From: Sphingobacteriales bacterium
GTDB taxonomy: Bacteria; Bacteroidota; Bacteroidia; Chitinophagales; Chitinophagaceae
NCBI GenBank assembly: GCA_016192105.1
Contig: JACPUV010000053.1
Location: 1-64,000, forward strand
DNA length: 64,000 nt
Direction: 5' to 3'
A program made the translations under genes and the position numbers. Under the pieces are notes generated by a model. That model ran no database searches. It had not been told where the DNA came from and worked only from the letters and a program-made list of their open reading frames with translations. This document shows, one piece after another, positions 1-9,351 of this stretch; position 1 is the first letter of the stretch; each line of letters begins with the position of its first letter.

Positions 1-117
1 GGGAAGGGGGTAAAAGGAAATTTGGAGCGCCCCCGCCTTGCAGATTCTTTTTATTCTTTTTAACGCCGGGCACAAAACTTTTTACCGATATTTAAGTTCC
101 AATAAATAAGTATTTCC

Positions 118-933
118 GTGAAGAAACTAAGCCTGTCCCTGATTTTTACCCTGCTTATTGTATCTGTATTTGCACAGGATACCACCTCCCGCCGTACCAG
201 TAAGAATGATAAAAAAGAAGCCCGCCGGCAGAAAGTTAATAACATGATCCGCCAGGCGGAAGAGGGCGTGCTGGTCTATCAGAAGCAAAGTGTTTTCGGT
301 TTCCAGGCCCGTACGAACGGGTATGGACTTTTTTATGAACTGGGGCGAATGAAGACTAACCGCAAGACCAATATTTACCGGATCGATATCACTGAGATCA
401 AGCACCTCAAGGAGAATAAAGTACAAAATTCGGCCAACGGATTTATCTTTTTCGGCAACCCCTTTATCTATGGTAAGATCAACAATTTCTACCAGGTTAC
501 CCTTGGCTTCGGGCAGCAGCGTATCCTGGGACAAAAGGGAAATAAGAACGGGGTGGCTGTTTCGGCCGTGTACAATGGAGGGCTGTCACTTGGTTTATTA
601 CGCCCTTACTACCTGGAAGTGGAGGACCCGGTAACCGGGGACAGCAAAGTGATCAAATATTCCGTGGAAGACAGCTCCGTTTTCCTGGGTAACACCATTA
701 TTGGGGGAGGGGGAATCGGCAAAGGCTGGGGGGAAATGAAAGTAAAACCCGGTGTATTTGCCAAAACCGCCCTGCGTTTTGATTATGGCCGTTTCAATGA
801 GGTGGTTTCCGGTCTTGAGATCGGCATTAGCGGCGAGTTGTATGCCCAGAAAATACCCATCATGGCCCATCAGAAAGACCAGCAATTCTTCTTCCAGGCC
901 TATATAGCCCTGCTGTTTGGGCGGCGCAAATAA
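118..933 (+). CDS. Exported protein of unknown function
   Basis: 271 residues from a GTG start; no ATG gives a better N-terminus. Residues 1-19 form a signal peptide (basic start, hydrophobic core, cleavage near FAQ/D), so the product is periplasmic or outer-membrane. Residues 20-50 are rich in Lys and Arg. The remainder has alternating hydrophobic and glycine residues, with the segment GGGGIGKGWGEMKVKP in the middle, and ends in an aromatic strand (FFFQAYIALLFG), which suggests a beta-rich and possibly barrel-like fold. I do not recognise the family. The stop lies 17 bp before lipA on the same strand, but lipA has its own promoter box, so co-transcription is not required. Confidence 0.75.
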   Translation: MKKLSLSLIFTLLIVSVFAQDTTSRRTSKNDKKEARRQKVNNMIRQAEEGVLVYQKQSVFGFQARTNGYGLFYELGRMKTNRKTNIYRIDITEIKHLKENKVQNSANGFIFFGNPFIYGKINNFYQVTLGFGQQRILGQKGNKNGVAVSAVYNGGLSLGLLRPYYLEVEDPVTGDSKVIKYSVEDSSVFLGNTIIGGGGIGKGWGEMKVKPGVFAKTALRFDYGRFNEVVSGLEIGISGELYAQKIPIMAHQKDQQFFFQAYIALLFGRRK

Positions 934-938
934 AGCCC

Positions 939-946
939 TAATTTTG
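939..946 (+). promoter_or_regulatory. Promoter -7 box of lipA (TAATTTTG)
   Basis: Exact match to the Bacteroidetes -7 consensus TAnnTTTG. It ends only 4 bp before the lipA ATG, so the transcript would be leaderless or nearly so. No clear -33 element is visible. Confidence 0.5.
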
Positions 947-950
947 CCGG

Positions 951-1898
951 ATGACTGAACTTCCTGTCGTCCCCGCGGCGAGTGATAAAGAGCCCAGGAC
1001 CCGCAAGCCGGACTGGCTGCGTGTAAAGCTGCCGATTGGCGAAAGCTACAAACATGTTCGCGGACTGGTTGACCACCATAAACTTCATACGATCTGCGAA
1101 AGCGGTAATTGTCCGAATATGGGCGAATGCTGGGGAGCCGGCACGGCTACTTTTATGATCCTGGGAAATGTGTGCACACGGAGCTGTGGTTTCTGCGCAG
1201 TGGCCACGGGGAAACCCGAACCGGTTGATTGGGATGAACCCCAACGGGTGGCTGAGGCCATACACCTGATGAAAGTAAAACATGCGGTGATCACTTCCGT
1301 TGACAGGGATGAATTACCGGATGGCGGCTCTACCATCTGGCACAATACTATCAAAGCCGTTAAGGCCCTGAATCCGGATACAACTCTCGAGACGCTGATC
1401 CCTGATTTCAAAGGAAAGAAAGAAGACATTCAACGGGTGATCGACGCGGCGCCGGAAGTGGTGAGCCATAATATTGAAACGGTAGAACGCCTGGCCCGCC
1501 AGGTACGTATCCAGGCAAAATACTGGCGAAGCATGGAAGTGATCCGTAGCCTGAAAGAAGGAGGGATGCGGACAAAGAGCGGAATCATGCTGGGACTGGG
1601 CGAGAAAAAGGAGGAAGTGATCCAGACCTTAAAGGACCTGCAGGCCTATGGCTGTGATGTGGTGACAATCGGCCAGTACCTGCAGCCTACGAAAAAACAT
1701 TTACCCGTAGAACGTTTTATACACCCCGATGAATTTGCTGAATACAGGGAAATCGGTTATAACCTGGGACTGGATTATGTAGAAAGCGGTCCGCTTGTCC
1801 GTTCCTCTTATCACAGCGAGAAACATGTGTTTGCCGGAATAGGAAGAAAGGACTGGGAAGCAGGCGGGAAGAAAGAAGGCGGAAGCGGGGAAGCCTGA
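951..1898 (+). CDS. lipA: Lipoyl synthase
   Basis: Radical-SAM enzyme that inserts two sulfurs into protein-bound octanoyl groups to make lipoyl cofactor in the cytoplasm. Both clusters are visible: the auxiliary 4Fe-4S ligands Cys49, Cys54 and Cys60 (CESGNCPNMGEC) and the radical-SAM motif Cys75-x3-Cys79-x2-Cys82 (CTRSCGFC). The family's C-terminal RSSYH motif is also present. Length is 315 residues, slightly long, because about 18 low-complexity residues (Gly, Lys, Glu) follow the conserved end; the DNA of this tail drifts with a 7-bp rhythm. The ATG is 4 bp after a -7 box, and there is no Shine-Dalgarno sequence. Confidence 0.97.
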   Translation: MTELPVVPAASDKEPRTRKPDWLRVKLPIGESYKHVRGLVDHHKLHTICESGNCPNMGECWGAGTATFMILGNVCTRSCGFCAVATGKPEPVDWDEPQRVAEAIHLMKVKHAVITSVDRDELPDGGSTIWHNTIKAVKALNPDTTLETLIPDFKGKKEDIQRVIDAAPEVVSHNIETVERLARQVRIQAKYWRSMEVIRSLKEGGMRTKSGIMLGLGEKKEEVIQTLKDLQAYGCDVVTIGQYLQPTKKHLPVERFIHPDEFAEYREIGYNLGLDYVESGPLVRSSYHSEKHVFAGIGRKDWEAGGKKEGGSGEA

Positions 1899-1968
1899 AA
1901 GACCCATCGGTTTGCGTTGTCTATAATAAAAGAGGGGTATTAAAACGTTCAATTAATAATAAAAGAAA

Positions 1969-2973
1969 TTGCGCCAGGTTCCCTTTTTTATACTGCTTAT
2001 TTTTTCTTCATTATTTTCAGCCGGCCAGGTTGACTGGCAAAATATCGACTCGCTTTATGGCCCCCTGCCTGCTTCGGTGCATGTGTACAAAACAACCAGC
2101 AGGTTGGATGGCAAACCCAATATCGCCTATTACCTGGAAGCCGACCTGCGGGATAGGGGATTGTATTTTTCAGTAGATACATCAAAAAACAGGAGGCTGA
2201 CGCCCGCACAATTCTATAAAAAAGGGTATGACTCTCTTGCTTTATACGAAAATTTTAGATTCCCTTTAGTGGTGGTAAATGCTACTTTTTTCTCCTTTGC
2301 CAGTAACCAGAACCTCAATGCTGTAATAATGGAGGGGAAACTGGTAGGGTATAATATACATACCATCAATGGCCGCGGGAAAGATACTTTCACCTACCGG
2401 CATCCCTTTGGCAGTGCATTGGGCATTTCAAAAAAAAGGGAGGCGGATATTGCCTGGCTATTTACAGATTCTTCTTCCCGTTATCCCCTGGCCAGCCAAT
2501 TCCCGGTAATGCCTGTCAGGGATTCCATCGAAAAACCATCCTGGCCCTACCTGGCCCGGCAAGTATCCGTTCCTGAACACAATGGGTTTGAAAAATGGAA
2601 AATGCGCACAGCAGTCGGTGGCGGACCGGTCCTGGTGCAAAAGGGTGAGATCAGGATTACCAACAACGAGGAACTCAAATTCGCCGGTAAAGCTATAGCA
2701 GACAAACATCCCCGTACAGCCATGGGGTATTCAGGGGATCATAAACTCATTATACTGGTTATCGAGGGTCGCTATCCGGGAATTGCGGAAGGAGCGACAC
2801 TGACCCAGGAAGCGCTTTTATTAAAAAAGCTTGGCTGCCTTGAGGCTCTGAACCTCGATGGCGGCGGCAGCAGTTGCCTGCTGGTTAATGGAAAAGAAAC
2901 CATCCGGGTATCCGACATAAGCGGGCAGCGCCCGGTACCTGCCGTATTTATTATTCGTAGTAATCGCCCGTAG
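1969..2973 (+). CDS. Phosphodiester glycosidase (NAGPA-like) family protein
   Basis: 334 residues starting at TTG, with a signal peptide of about 19 residues ending near SAGQ. The C-terminal half carries the hallmarks of the phosphodiester glycosidase/DUF2233 family: VVVNATFFSF, a TAVGGGPVLVQKG segment, HPRTAMGYS, and the signature ALNLDGGGSSCLLVNG. Relatives hydrolyse sugar-phosphodiester bonds (the human one uncovers mannose-6-phosphate). The substrate here is unknown; it probably acts in the periplasm on surface glycans or teichoic-like polymers. It stands alone between lipA and a lipoprotein gene. Confidence 0.85.
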   Translation: MRQVPFFILLIFSSLFSAGQVDWQNIDSLYGPLPASVHVYKTTSRLDGKPNIAYYLEADLRDRGLYFSVDTSKNRRLTPAQFYKKGYDSLALYENFRFPLVVVNATFFSFASNQNLNAVIMEGKLVGYNIHTINGRGKDTFTYRHPFGSALGISKKREADIAWLFTDSSSRYPLASQFPVMPVRDSIEKPSWPYLARQVSVPEHNGFEKWKMRTAVGGGPVLVQKGEIRITNNEELKFAGKAIADKHPRTAMGYSGDHKLIILVIEGRYPGIAEGATLTQEALLLKKLGCLEALNLDGGGSSCLLVNGKETIRVSDISGQRPVPAVFIIRSNRP

Positions 2974-3069
2974 CTTCCCCGTTGTGGAAAACAAATCCGC
3001 TTTTGACAGTCAAATGACATGCTTTGGCATGGTTTTCATACCTCTCAGTCAGGTTAAAAACTGAAAAAC

Positions 3070-3591
3070 ATGAAAAAATTATTTCTTTCCCTGGTTGCCG
3101 TAGCCGCAATAGGGACCCTTGTGTTAGTAGCTTGTTCCAAGGAAAACAGTAAGAACGGGACAACGGTTAAGATCCGGATGACCGATAATCCCGTAAATGC
3201 CGAGGCAGTTAATGTGGATATTCAGCAGATCAGGGTGAAATTCCGCGAGGATTCCCTGGGCGGCTGGATGAATCTGGATACCCATGCCGGGGTCTATGAT
3301 CTGCTGGGGCTGCAAAACGGTGTGGATACCTTATTGGCAATTGGCGTGGTGCCCGCTGATACCTTAAAGGAAATCCGTTTTGTACTGGGAGCCAATAATT
3401 CCATCCGGGTGGCCGGAATTGATTATCCGCTTTCTGTCCCGAGTGGTTCCGAGTCCGGGCTGAAAATCAAAGTGGACAAACGGCTGAACGGTACCCTGGA
3501 TTCATTGCTGATCGACTTTGATGCCGCTTTATCCATTCACCAGACGGGTAACGGAGACTACCAGCTGAGGCCGGTACTGAAAATAAAATAA
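3070..3591 (+). CDS. DUF4382 lipoprotein
   Basis: 173 residues. The signal peptide ends in a lipobox (TLVLVAC, Cys at about residue 22), followed by SKEN, so the product is a lipoprotein. The mature part has the DUF4382 pattern: an opening VKIRMTDNPVNAEAVNVDIQQIRVK strand pair, then YDLLGLQNGVDTLLA and an IRFVLG segment (a transthyretin-like beta fold, also seen in carbohydrate-associated surface proteins). Function is unknown. It has its own gap on both sides and ends at a shared terminator with the convergent kinase gene. Confidence 0.82.
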   Translation: MKKLFLSLVAVAAIGTLVLVACSKENSKNGTTVKIRMTDNPVNAEAVNVDIQQIRVKFREDSLGGWMNLDTHAGVYDLLGLQNGVDTLLAIGVVPADTLKEIRFVLGANNSIRVAGIDYPLSVPSGSESGLKIKVDKRLNGTLDSLLIDFDAALSIHQTGNGDYQLRPVLKIK

Positions 3592-3620
3592 GCGTTGGAA
3601 GAGATTCCTATGATAACATT

Positions 3621-3646
3621 AAGCCCGGTATCGCTACCGGGCTTTT
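3621..3646. terminator. Bidirectional terminator between DUF4382 and ROK kinase genes
   Basis: AAGCCCGGTA, a 2-base loop, then TACCGGGCTT and a short T run on the + strand; on the - strand the flanking A residues serve as the U tract. It lies between two convergent genes. Confidence 0.7.
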
Positions 3647-3671
3647 CTATGCAGTTCTATGTCCGCGAAGC

Positions 3672-4625
3672 TCAATCCCAGACCAGGGCACTGGCGCCTA
3701 AAATGGCCGCATCAGCTTCTTTCAGTTCACTGAACATCAGTTTTACTTTATTCTTAAATACCTGGATCAGGTTCTTTTCCATCGCATCGCGGGTCGGGTT
3801 CATGATCAGGTCGCCGGCCTTGGTCAGTCCCCCGAACAGGATAATCGCTTCAGGGGATGAGAACATGATAAAATTGGCCAGCGCTTCTCCCAGGATCTGC
3901 CCGGTAAAATCAAAGATCTGCCCGGCAATTTTATCTCCTTTTACGGCACATTCATAAACCGTCTGGCTGGTAATGTCATTGAGTGAATAATCCCGGAGTA
4001 AACTTTCCGTCTGCGGGTTTTCCGTCAGGATCTCAATAGCGGTTTCCCTGACCCCCGTGGCCGAAGCATACGCTTCAAGGGGACCCCTGACACCCGTACC
4101 CTTGTGCAGGCGGCCGCCGGGTCTGACCACCACATGGCCGAGTTCACCGGCAAACCCGTCATGACCGAGTACAATTTTACCGTCGATCACGATCCCGCTG
4201 CCCACCCCTGTACCCAAGGTGATGGTGATGAAATGTTTCATGCCTTTTGCACATCCGTACATCATTTCACCCACCGCTGCGGCATTCGCATCATTGGTTA
4301 CTTTTACCTTTATCCCGAATTTTTCCGAAACCATACTGGCCAGGGGAATGATCCCTTTCCATTTCAGGTTGGCGGCATGTTCGATATTACCGGTATAATA
4401 ATTCCCGTTGGGGGCGCCGATCCCGATCCCGATACAGTTATCGGCACCGCCGGCCTTTGCGATCAGGGGGGTGAGCTTCAGGTACAGGTCCTCGATAAAT
4501 TCCTGTACATTATCATGTTCATTGGTCAGGGTCCGGTCCTGGGCAAGGATCACCCCGTTTTTATCAACGATCCCGAATTTCGTGTTTGTACCCCCGATAT
4601 CAATTCCGATTGCAAATTCTGACAT
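3672..4625 (-). CDS. ROK family sugar kinase (probable glucokinase)
   Basis: 317 residues. Phosphorylates a free hexose, probably glucose, with ATP in the cytoplasm. N-terminal phosphate-binding motif DIGGTNTK (residues 9-16), catalytic Asp112 in NDANAAAVGE, second phosphate motif LGTGVGSG (138-145), and GELGH (160-164). The usual ROK zinc motif CxCGxxGCLE is replaced by KGTGVRGPLE around residues 175-184, so all three Cys ligands are absent. The surrounding LEAYASATGVRE is intact, so the reading frame is sound. It lies 24 bp downstream of a sugar transporter gene on the same strand and is probably co-transcribed with it. Confidence 0.9.
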   Translation of the reverse strand: MSEFAIGIDIGGTNTKFGIVDKNGVILAQDRTLTNEHDNVQEFIEDLYLKLTPLIAKAGGADNCIGIGIGAPNGNYYTGNIEHAANLKWKGIIPLASMVSEKFGIKVKVTNDANAAAVGEMMYGCAKGMKHFITITLGTGVGSGIVIDGKIVLGHDGFAGELGHVVVRPGGRLHKGTGVRGPLEAYASATGVRETAIEILTENPQTESLLRDYSLNDITSQTVYECAVKGDKIAGQIFDFTGQILGEALANFIMFSSPEAIILFGGLTKAGDLIMNPTRDAMEKNLIQVFKNKVKLMFSELKEADAAILGASALVWD

Positions 4626-4649
4626 ATTGATTGCTTGAAAAAGTTATAA

Positions 4650-6308
4650 TTAATGTCCACCGCTGCTTACTTCCGCATCGTAGTCAATACCCTGTTTTTT
4701 CAGGATACCTTTCACGGCAAAAGCAAAGAAGGCCAGGTAACCAAAGCAAAGGACGGCCATGATATAGGAGTGGTGAATCCCTATTACATCAGCCAGTTTA
4801 CCCTGGATCGGGGGAATAATACCGCCACCCAGAATCATCATGATCAGGAAGGCGGAACCTTCTGAAGTGTATTTGCCCAGACCCGCAATGGATAAGCTGA
4901 AAATACTCGGCCACATAATGGAACAAACCAGTCCACCGCTCAGGAACGCATAGATGGCTACGGTGCCGGTGGTCAGTAAACCTATCGTCATGGCAAGAAT
5001 ACCCAATAATCCGAAAATAAGCATTGTCCGTGCCGGTTTGTCTTTACTCAGGTAAAAGGCGCCGATCTGGATCAGCACACATACCACGTAATAATACAGT
5101 GGTTCCATATCATATTGCGCCAGGGAATTGATCCCGATCAGGATACCAAAAGCGAGCAGGGGTACTGCAAATTTCAGGATACTCCGGGTCCGGTCACTCA
5201 GTTTAAAAGCATTAATGGCCCCGGTCCAGCGGCCGATCATCAGGCTTCCCCAATACATAATGATATAAGGTGTCGCTTCAGAGGCCGCGTGGGAACCAAA
5301 ATCCTTTTGCCGTAATAATTCACCCAGGTTGCTGCCAATCGCGACTTCCACGCCTACATACACGAAGATAGCCAGCATACCCAGCACCAGTTGAGGATAT
5401 TGCATCGGGCCCCATCCGTCCGCTTTTTTCTTCGCACTCAGGTTAGCAAACACTAAGCCGCCCACCACAACTATCAGGGCCCCGATCAGCCATTTCAGGC
5501 GATAGGCTTCCATGGCATGTTTTTCAGCGTCAGTTGCATTGGTAAGGTCCGTTTTATAGCTGCTGAACACCGGTACAAACATAACGATCAGCAGACCGGT
5601 CATGATTAGTAAAGTATATAAGGCTTTACTGGCTTTTTCTGTTGATTCCACCATTTTCCCGGATGGGACTTTTTTGGAAAAAAAGAATAAAGCAGCTGCG
5701 CTGAGAAAGAGGATGCCGACAAATGTATAGAGTGTAATTACTTTTGACAGGCTGAGCGAAGCGATCTTTTCATCTGTAATCGCTGCGGTAGTACCGAAGA
5801 GGGCAAGGGCTACGATCAGCGGACCAACAGAAGTACCGAAAGAGTTCACTCCACCGCCAAGATTAACCCGGCTGGTACCAGTGGCTGGATCACCCAGGGA
5901 GATGGCAAAGGGCTGGGCGGCTGTTTGCTGCAGGGAAAAGCCCAGCGCCACAATAAACAATCCCAGGAGCATTCCCGGAAAACTGTTCCCGTTTACCGCC
6001 ATGATCATGGCCGCTGCCCCGAGAGCCGAAAAAAGAAGGCCGTAAACAATACTGTTTTTATAGCCCCATTTACCCACCAGGTCTTTTCCTCCATAGGCGC
6101 CATAGGCAAAGAGAATCAGCGCCCCGATATAATACGCCGTATAAAAGGCAAAATCAATCAGCTGGCTCTGGAACTGGTCCAGGTGAAAATAGTGTTTGCA
6201 AAAAGGGATAAATACACTGTTCCCGGCAGCAATAAAGCCCCAGAAAAAGAAAACAGTAACTAACGTACTTAACGCTCCGTAATTCGTGGGTTGTTTGGAT
6301 TGACTCAT
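4650..6308 (-). CDS. FHS-type sugar MFS transporter
   Basis: 552 residues, very hydrophobic, cytoplasmic membrane. The N-terminal FFFWGFIAAGNSVFIPFCK and the motif VGVEVAIGSNLGELL are typical of the fucose/glucose/galactose-H+ symporter (FHS) subgroup of the major facilitator superfamily. Typical FHS proteins have about 410-440 residues and 12 helices. Here the extra length lies between the two halves (about residues 225-310), with an added hydrophobic segment and a polar stretch. The gene is first in a two-gene unit with the ROK kinase, which fits uptake followed by phosphorylation. The exact sugar cannot be read from the sequence. Confidence 0.87.
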   Translation of the reverse strand: MSQSKQPTNYGALSTLVTVFFFWGFIAAGNSVFIPFCKHYFHLDQFQSQLIDFAFYTAYYIGALILFAYGAYGGKDLVGKWGYKNSIVYGLLFSALGAAAMIMAVNGNSFPGMLLGLFIVALGFSLQQTAAQPFAISLGDPATGTSRVNLGGGVNSFGTSVGPLIVALALFGTTAAITDEKIASLSLSKVITLYTFVGILFLSAAALFFFSKKVPSGKMVESTEKASKALYTLLIMTGLLIVMFVPVFSSYKTDLTNATDAEKHAMEAYRLKWLIGALIVVVGGLVFANLSAKKKADGWGPMQYPQLVLGMLAIFVYVGVEVAIGSNLGELLRQKDFGSHAASEATPYIIMYWGSLMIGRWTGAINAFKLSDRTRSILKFAVPLLAFGILIGINSLAQYDMEPLYYYVVCVLIQIGAFYLSKDKPARTMLIFGLLGILAMTIGLLTTGTVAIYAFLSGGLVCSIMWPSIFSLSIAGLGKYTSEGSAFLIMMILGGGIIPPIQGKLADVIGIHHSYIMAVLCFGYLAFFAFAVKGILKKQGIDYDAEVSSGGH

Positions 6309-6526
6309 AGCAATCGTTTATTGTTATAAATAGGCTGAAAGTAGGACAATTTTCATTCCCGGTAAAAAACAACTGTTCGGGTTGTTGACAGCTTGTCTAA
6401 AAAAAGAGTTGATCCGCTTAGGGAATTTTTAAAAACAGGGAAAATATCATAATCTTTTTTACGGCCCGTTATACCGGCAATGAAAATAATCCCCTAAATT
6501 ACCGGGCAAAATCGAATACCGCTCGT

Positions 6527-7948
6527 ATGGAGATATTACATGTTGCGGCAGAATGTTACCCGGTGGCCAAGGCCGGGGGACTGGGTGATGTGGTGGGTGC
6601 TTTACCCAAGTACCAGGCCGAACTGGGTCATGTGGCGAAAGTGGTGATGCCCATGTACCGCACCAAATTCCTGTATGCAAATGAATGGGAACTGGTTCAC
6701 GAAGGCGATCAGCGGATCGGCCCCTGGCAGTTCCACTACAGCGTGATCAGGGAAAAAACAAACAAACTTGGTTTTGATCTCTACCTTCTTGATATCAACG
6801 GGCTGCTCGATCGCGAAAAGATCTATGGCTATGATGATGACACCGAACGGTTCCTGGCCTTCCAGGTGGCGGTTTGTGACTGGCTGAACAAATGGCAGCA
6901 CAAACCAGATGTGATTCATTGCCACGACCACCATACCGGCCTGATCCCCTTTATGGTGAAATATTGTCTTGAGTTCAGGCAGAAACTGGCTGATGTGCCC
7001 ACCGTTCTGACCGTGCACAATGCCCAGTATCAGGGCTGGATCGGCTGGGATAAATATTACCTGCTGCCGCCATTCGATTCCTGGAAATGGGGGATGCTCG
7101 ACTGGGCCAATTCGATCAATCCACTGGCTTCCGCCGTAAAATGTGCCTGGAAAGTAACCACGGTCAGTCATAGTTATCTCGACGAATTGCGGGAAGAAGC
7201 AAATGGCCTCGAGAATCTTTTTCAGTATGAAGTGGGAAAGAGCTCCGGCATCCTGAACGGGATCGACAACCAGGTATGGGACCCTCTTACCGATACGATG
7301 ATCGCCAAAAACTATGACAAGGAACTGGTGGCAAAGGGGAAGAAGAAAAATAAAAAAGAACTGGCGGGGCAATTCGGGTTTGATCCCGATAAACCGCTGA
7401 TCGCTTTTATCGGGCGCCTGGTGGGAGAAAAAGCGGCCGACCTGCTGCCCGAAGCCATTAGCCAGTCCATCTACCAGCACCATGGCAATGCCAGTTTCCT
7501 GGTACTGGGATCCGGTGACCCGAACCTGGAAGACCGGCTTGACCAGATGAAACACCAGTTTGGCGGTTATTATAATTCGTATATTGGATACAGCGAACCA
7601 CTCAGTCACCTGATCTATGCCGGTTCCGACTTCCTGCTCATGCCCAGCCGCGTAGAGCCCTGCGGACTGAACCAGATGTATGCCCTGCGCTATGGTACGG
7701 TTCCCATGGTCCGGAATGTAGGGGGATTGCGGGATACCGTGACCGATATGGGTGACTGGCAGGGGATCGGGATCCGCTTTGACCAGCCCTCAGTATGGGA
7801 CATCACCTATTCCGTAGGCAGGGCTATTGATCTTTACAATAATAAACAAGAACTTTATAACTGGATGCGCAGCCATATGATGACCATTGATCATTCCTGG
7901 GACTCATCTGCACAACAGTATATTGACCTTTATCAATCACTGAAATAA
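6527..7948 (+). CDS. glgA: Glycogen synthase (GT5)
   Basis: 473 residues. Transfers glucose from a nucleotide-glucose donor to the growing alpha-1,4-glucan. The N-terminal domain has the donor-binding KAGGLGDVVGALPK (K15-x-G-G), and the C-terminal GT-B domain has FIGRLVGEKAADLL and EPCGLNQMYALRYGTVP, which holds the catalytic-site Glu. Full length for the family. Upstream, 218 bp separate it from the divergent transporter gene. It is followed 11 bp later by glgC, so the two form an operon for ADP-glucose synthesis and use. Confidence 0.96.
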   Translation: MEILHVAAECYPVAKAGGLGDVVGALPKYQAELGHVAKVVMPMYRTKFLYANEWELVHEGDQRIGPWQFHYSVIREKTNKLGFDLYLLDINGLLDREKIYGYDDDTERFLAFQVAVCDWLNKWQHKPDVIHCHDHHTGLIPFMVKYCLEFRQKLADVPTVLTVHNAQYQGWIGWDKYYLLPPFDSWKWGMLDWANSINPLASAVKCAWKVTTVSHSYLDELREEANGLENLFQYEVGKSSGILNGIDNQVWDPLTDTMIAKNYDKELVAKGKKKNKKELAGQFGFDPDKPLIAFIGRLVGEKAADLLPEAISQSIYQHHGNASFLVLGSGDPNLEDRLDQMKHQFGGYYNSYIGYSEPLSHLIYAGSDFLLMPSRVEPCGLNQMYALRYGTVPMVRNVGGLRDTVTDMGDWQGIGIRFDQPSVWDITYSVGRAIDLYNNKQELYNWMRSHMMTIDHSWDSSAQQYIDLYQSLK

Positions 7949-7959
7949 AAAGACCGGCT

Positions 7960-9252
7960 ATGGCAATCAGGACTATCACCCACTCAAAGGAAATTCTATC
8001 TGTTATTCTCGGCGGCGGTGCCGGATCCAGGCTCTATCCCTTAACGGCGAGCCGCTCCAAACCCGCGGTACCCATTGCCGGTAAATACCGGTTGGTGGAT
8101 ATTCCCATTTCCAACTGCCTGAACAATGGCATCGGAAGGATGTTTGTACTGACACAGTTCAATTCAGCTTCCCTCAACAGGCATATCAAAAATACCTATC
8201 ACTTCAGTGCGTTCAGCAAGGCCTTTGTGGATATTCTGGCGGCGGAACAAACCCCCGATAACCCGACCTGGTACCAGGGCACGGCCGATGCGGTCAGACA
8301 GGGACTCCGGCATATTGAGACCTTTGAAAGCGATTATATCCTGATTCTTTCCGGTGACCAGTTGTACCAGATGGATTTTGCGGAAATGCTGGAAAATCAC
8401 AAAAAACTGGGGGCCGATATTTCAGTGGCCACGATACCGGTGGCCCAGCGGGAAGCCCCGGAATTCGGGATCCTGAAAAGTGATGCCGGCCTGATCACTT
8501 CCTTTATTGAAAAACCTAAAAAGGAAGTCCTGGGTGACTGGGTAAGCGATACCGGCGAGGACATGAATGCCGCCGGACGGATCTACCTCGCTTCCATGGG
8601 TATTTATATTTTCAACCGCAAACTGCTTTTTGACCTGCTACGGGACGAATACAAGGATGCCACTGATTTCGGAAAAGAGATCATCCCGCAATCCATCAGC
8701 AAGTATAAAGTGGCCAGCTACCAGTATTCCGGTTACTGGACGGATATCGGGAATATCTACTCCTTCTTTGAAGCCAACCTGGACCTGACAAAAGATATTC
8801 CGGACTTTAATATGTTTGATAGCGACCGGACCATTTATACCCGTTCCCGGATGCTGCCCCCGGCCAAGATCAGTGGTACCACGCTGGAAAAAACGCTGAT
8901 TGCGGAAGGATCGATCATCAATGCTTCCAGGGTGGAAAATTCAGTAATCGGTATCCGCAGCCGGGTGGGGCATGGCAGTACGATCGTCAGCACCTATATC
9001 ATGGGGAGTGATTATTATGAGACCCTCACAGATATTGCAAAGGATACCGAAAATGGGGAGCCCCCGCTGGGTGTGGGCGAACGCTGTTATATCAAGAATG
9101 CCATCCTGGATAAAAATGTCAGGATCGGAAATGATGTACGCATCAATGGCGGAACCCATCTCGAAAATACCGATCATGCCCTCTACACCGTAAAAGACGG
9201 GATCGTGGTGGTGAAGAAAGGAGCGGTTATACCCAACGGATTTGTAATTTAA
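7960..9252 (+). CDS. glgC: Glucose-1-phosphate adenylyltransferase
   Basis: 430 residues. Makes ADP-glucose from ATP and glucose-1-phosphate, the committed step of glycogen synthesis. N-terminal nucleotidyltransferase signature LGGGAGSRLYPLTASRSKPA and VDIPISNCLNNG; the FIEKP sugar-phosphate motif is near residue 184; the C-terminal third is a left-handed beta-helix (repeating V-I hexads such as SVIGIRSRVGHGSTIVS). The allosteric site cannot be assigned to an activator from sequence alone. It sits 11 bp after glgA and is followed by a hairpin terminator. Confidence 0.97.
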   Translation: MAIRTITHSKEILSVILGGGAGSRLYPLTASRSKPAVPIAGKYRLVDIPISNCLNNGIGRMFVLTQFNSASLNRHIKNTYHFSAFSKAFVDILAAEQTPDNPTWYQGTADAVRQGLRHIETFESDYILILSGDQLYQMDFAEMLENHKKLGADISVATIPVAQREAPEFGILKSDAGLITSFIEKPKKEVLGDWVSDTGEDMNAAGRIYLASMGIYIFNRKLLFDLLRDEYKDATDFGKEIIPQSISKYKVASYQYSGYWTDIGNIYSFFEANLDLTKDIPDFNMFDSDRTIYTRSRMLPPAKISGTTLEKTLIAEGSIINASRVENSVIGIRSRVGHGSTIVSTYIMGSDYYETLTDIAKDTENGEPPLGVGERCYIKNAILDKNVRIGNDVRINGGTHLENTDHALYTVKDGIVVVKKGAVIPNGFVI

Positions 9253-9278
9253 AGCAACCTGCTTGCCGGAAATAATTT

Positions 9279-9303
9279 AAGGTACACATTTGTGTACCTT
9301 TTA
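9279..9303 (+). terminator. Terminator after glgC
   Basis: AAGGTACACA and TGTGTACCTT form a 10-bp stem around a 2-base centre, followed by T residues. It separates glgA-glgC from the next transporter gene. Confidence 0.65.
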
Positions 9304-9351
9304 CATATTATTCCTACCTTCCCCTTGTCTTTCAATTAAAACCGATTGCAT

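Noticed and set aside
6602..7609. Long open frame opposite glgA
   Set aside because: It lies entirely antisense to a well-conserved enzyme gene and has no recognisable domain. Similar long antisense frames opposite dnaK, the arginine decarboxylase and pruA were rejected for the same reason.
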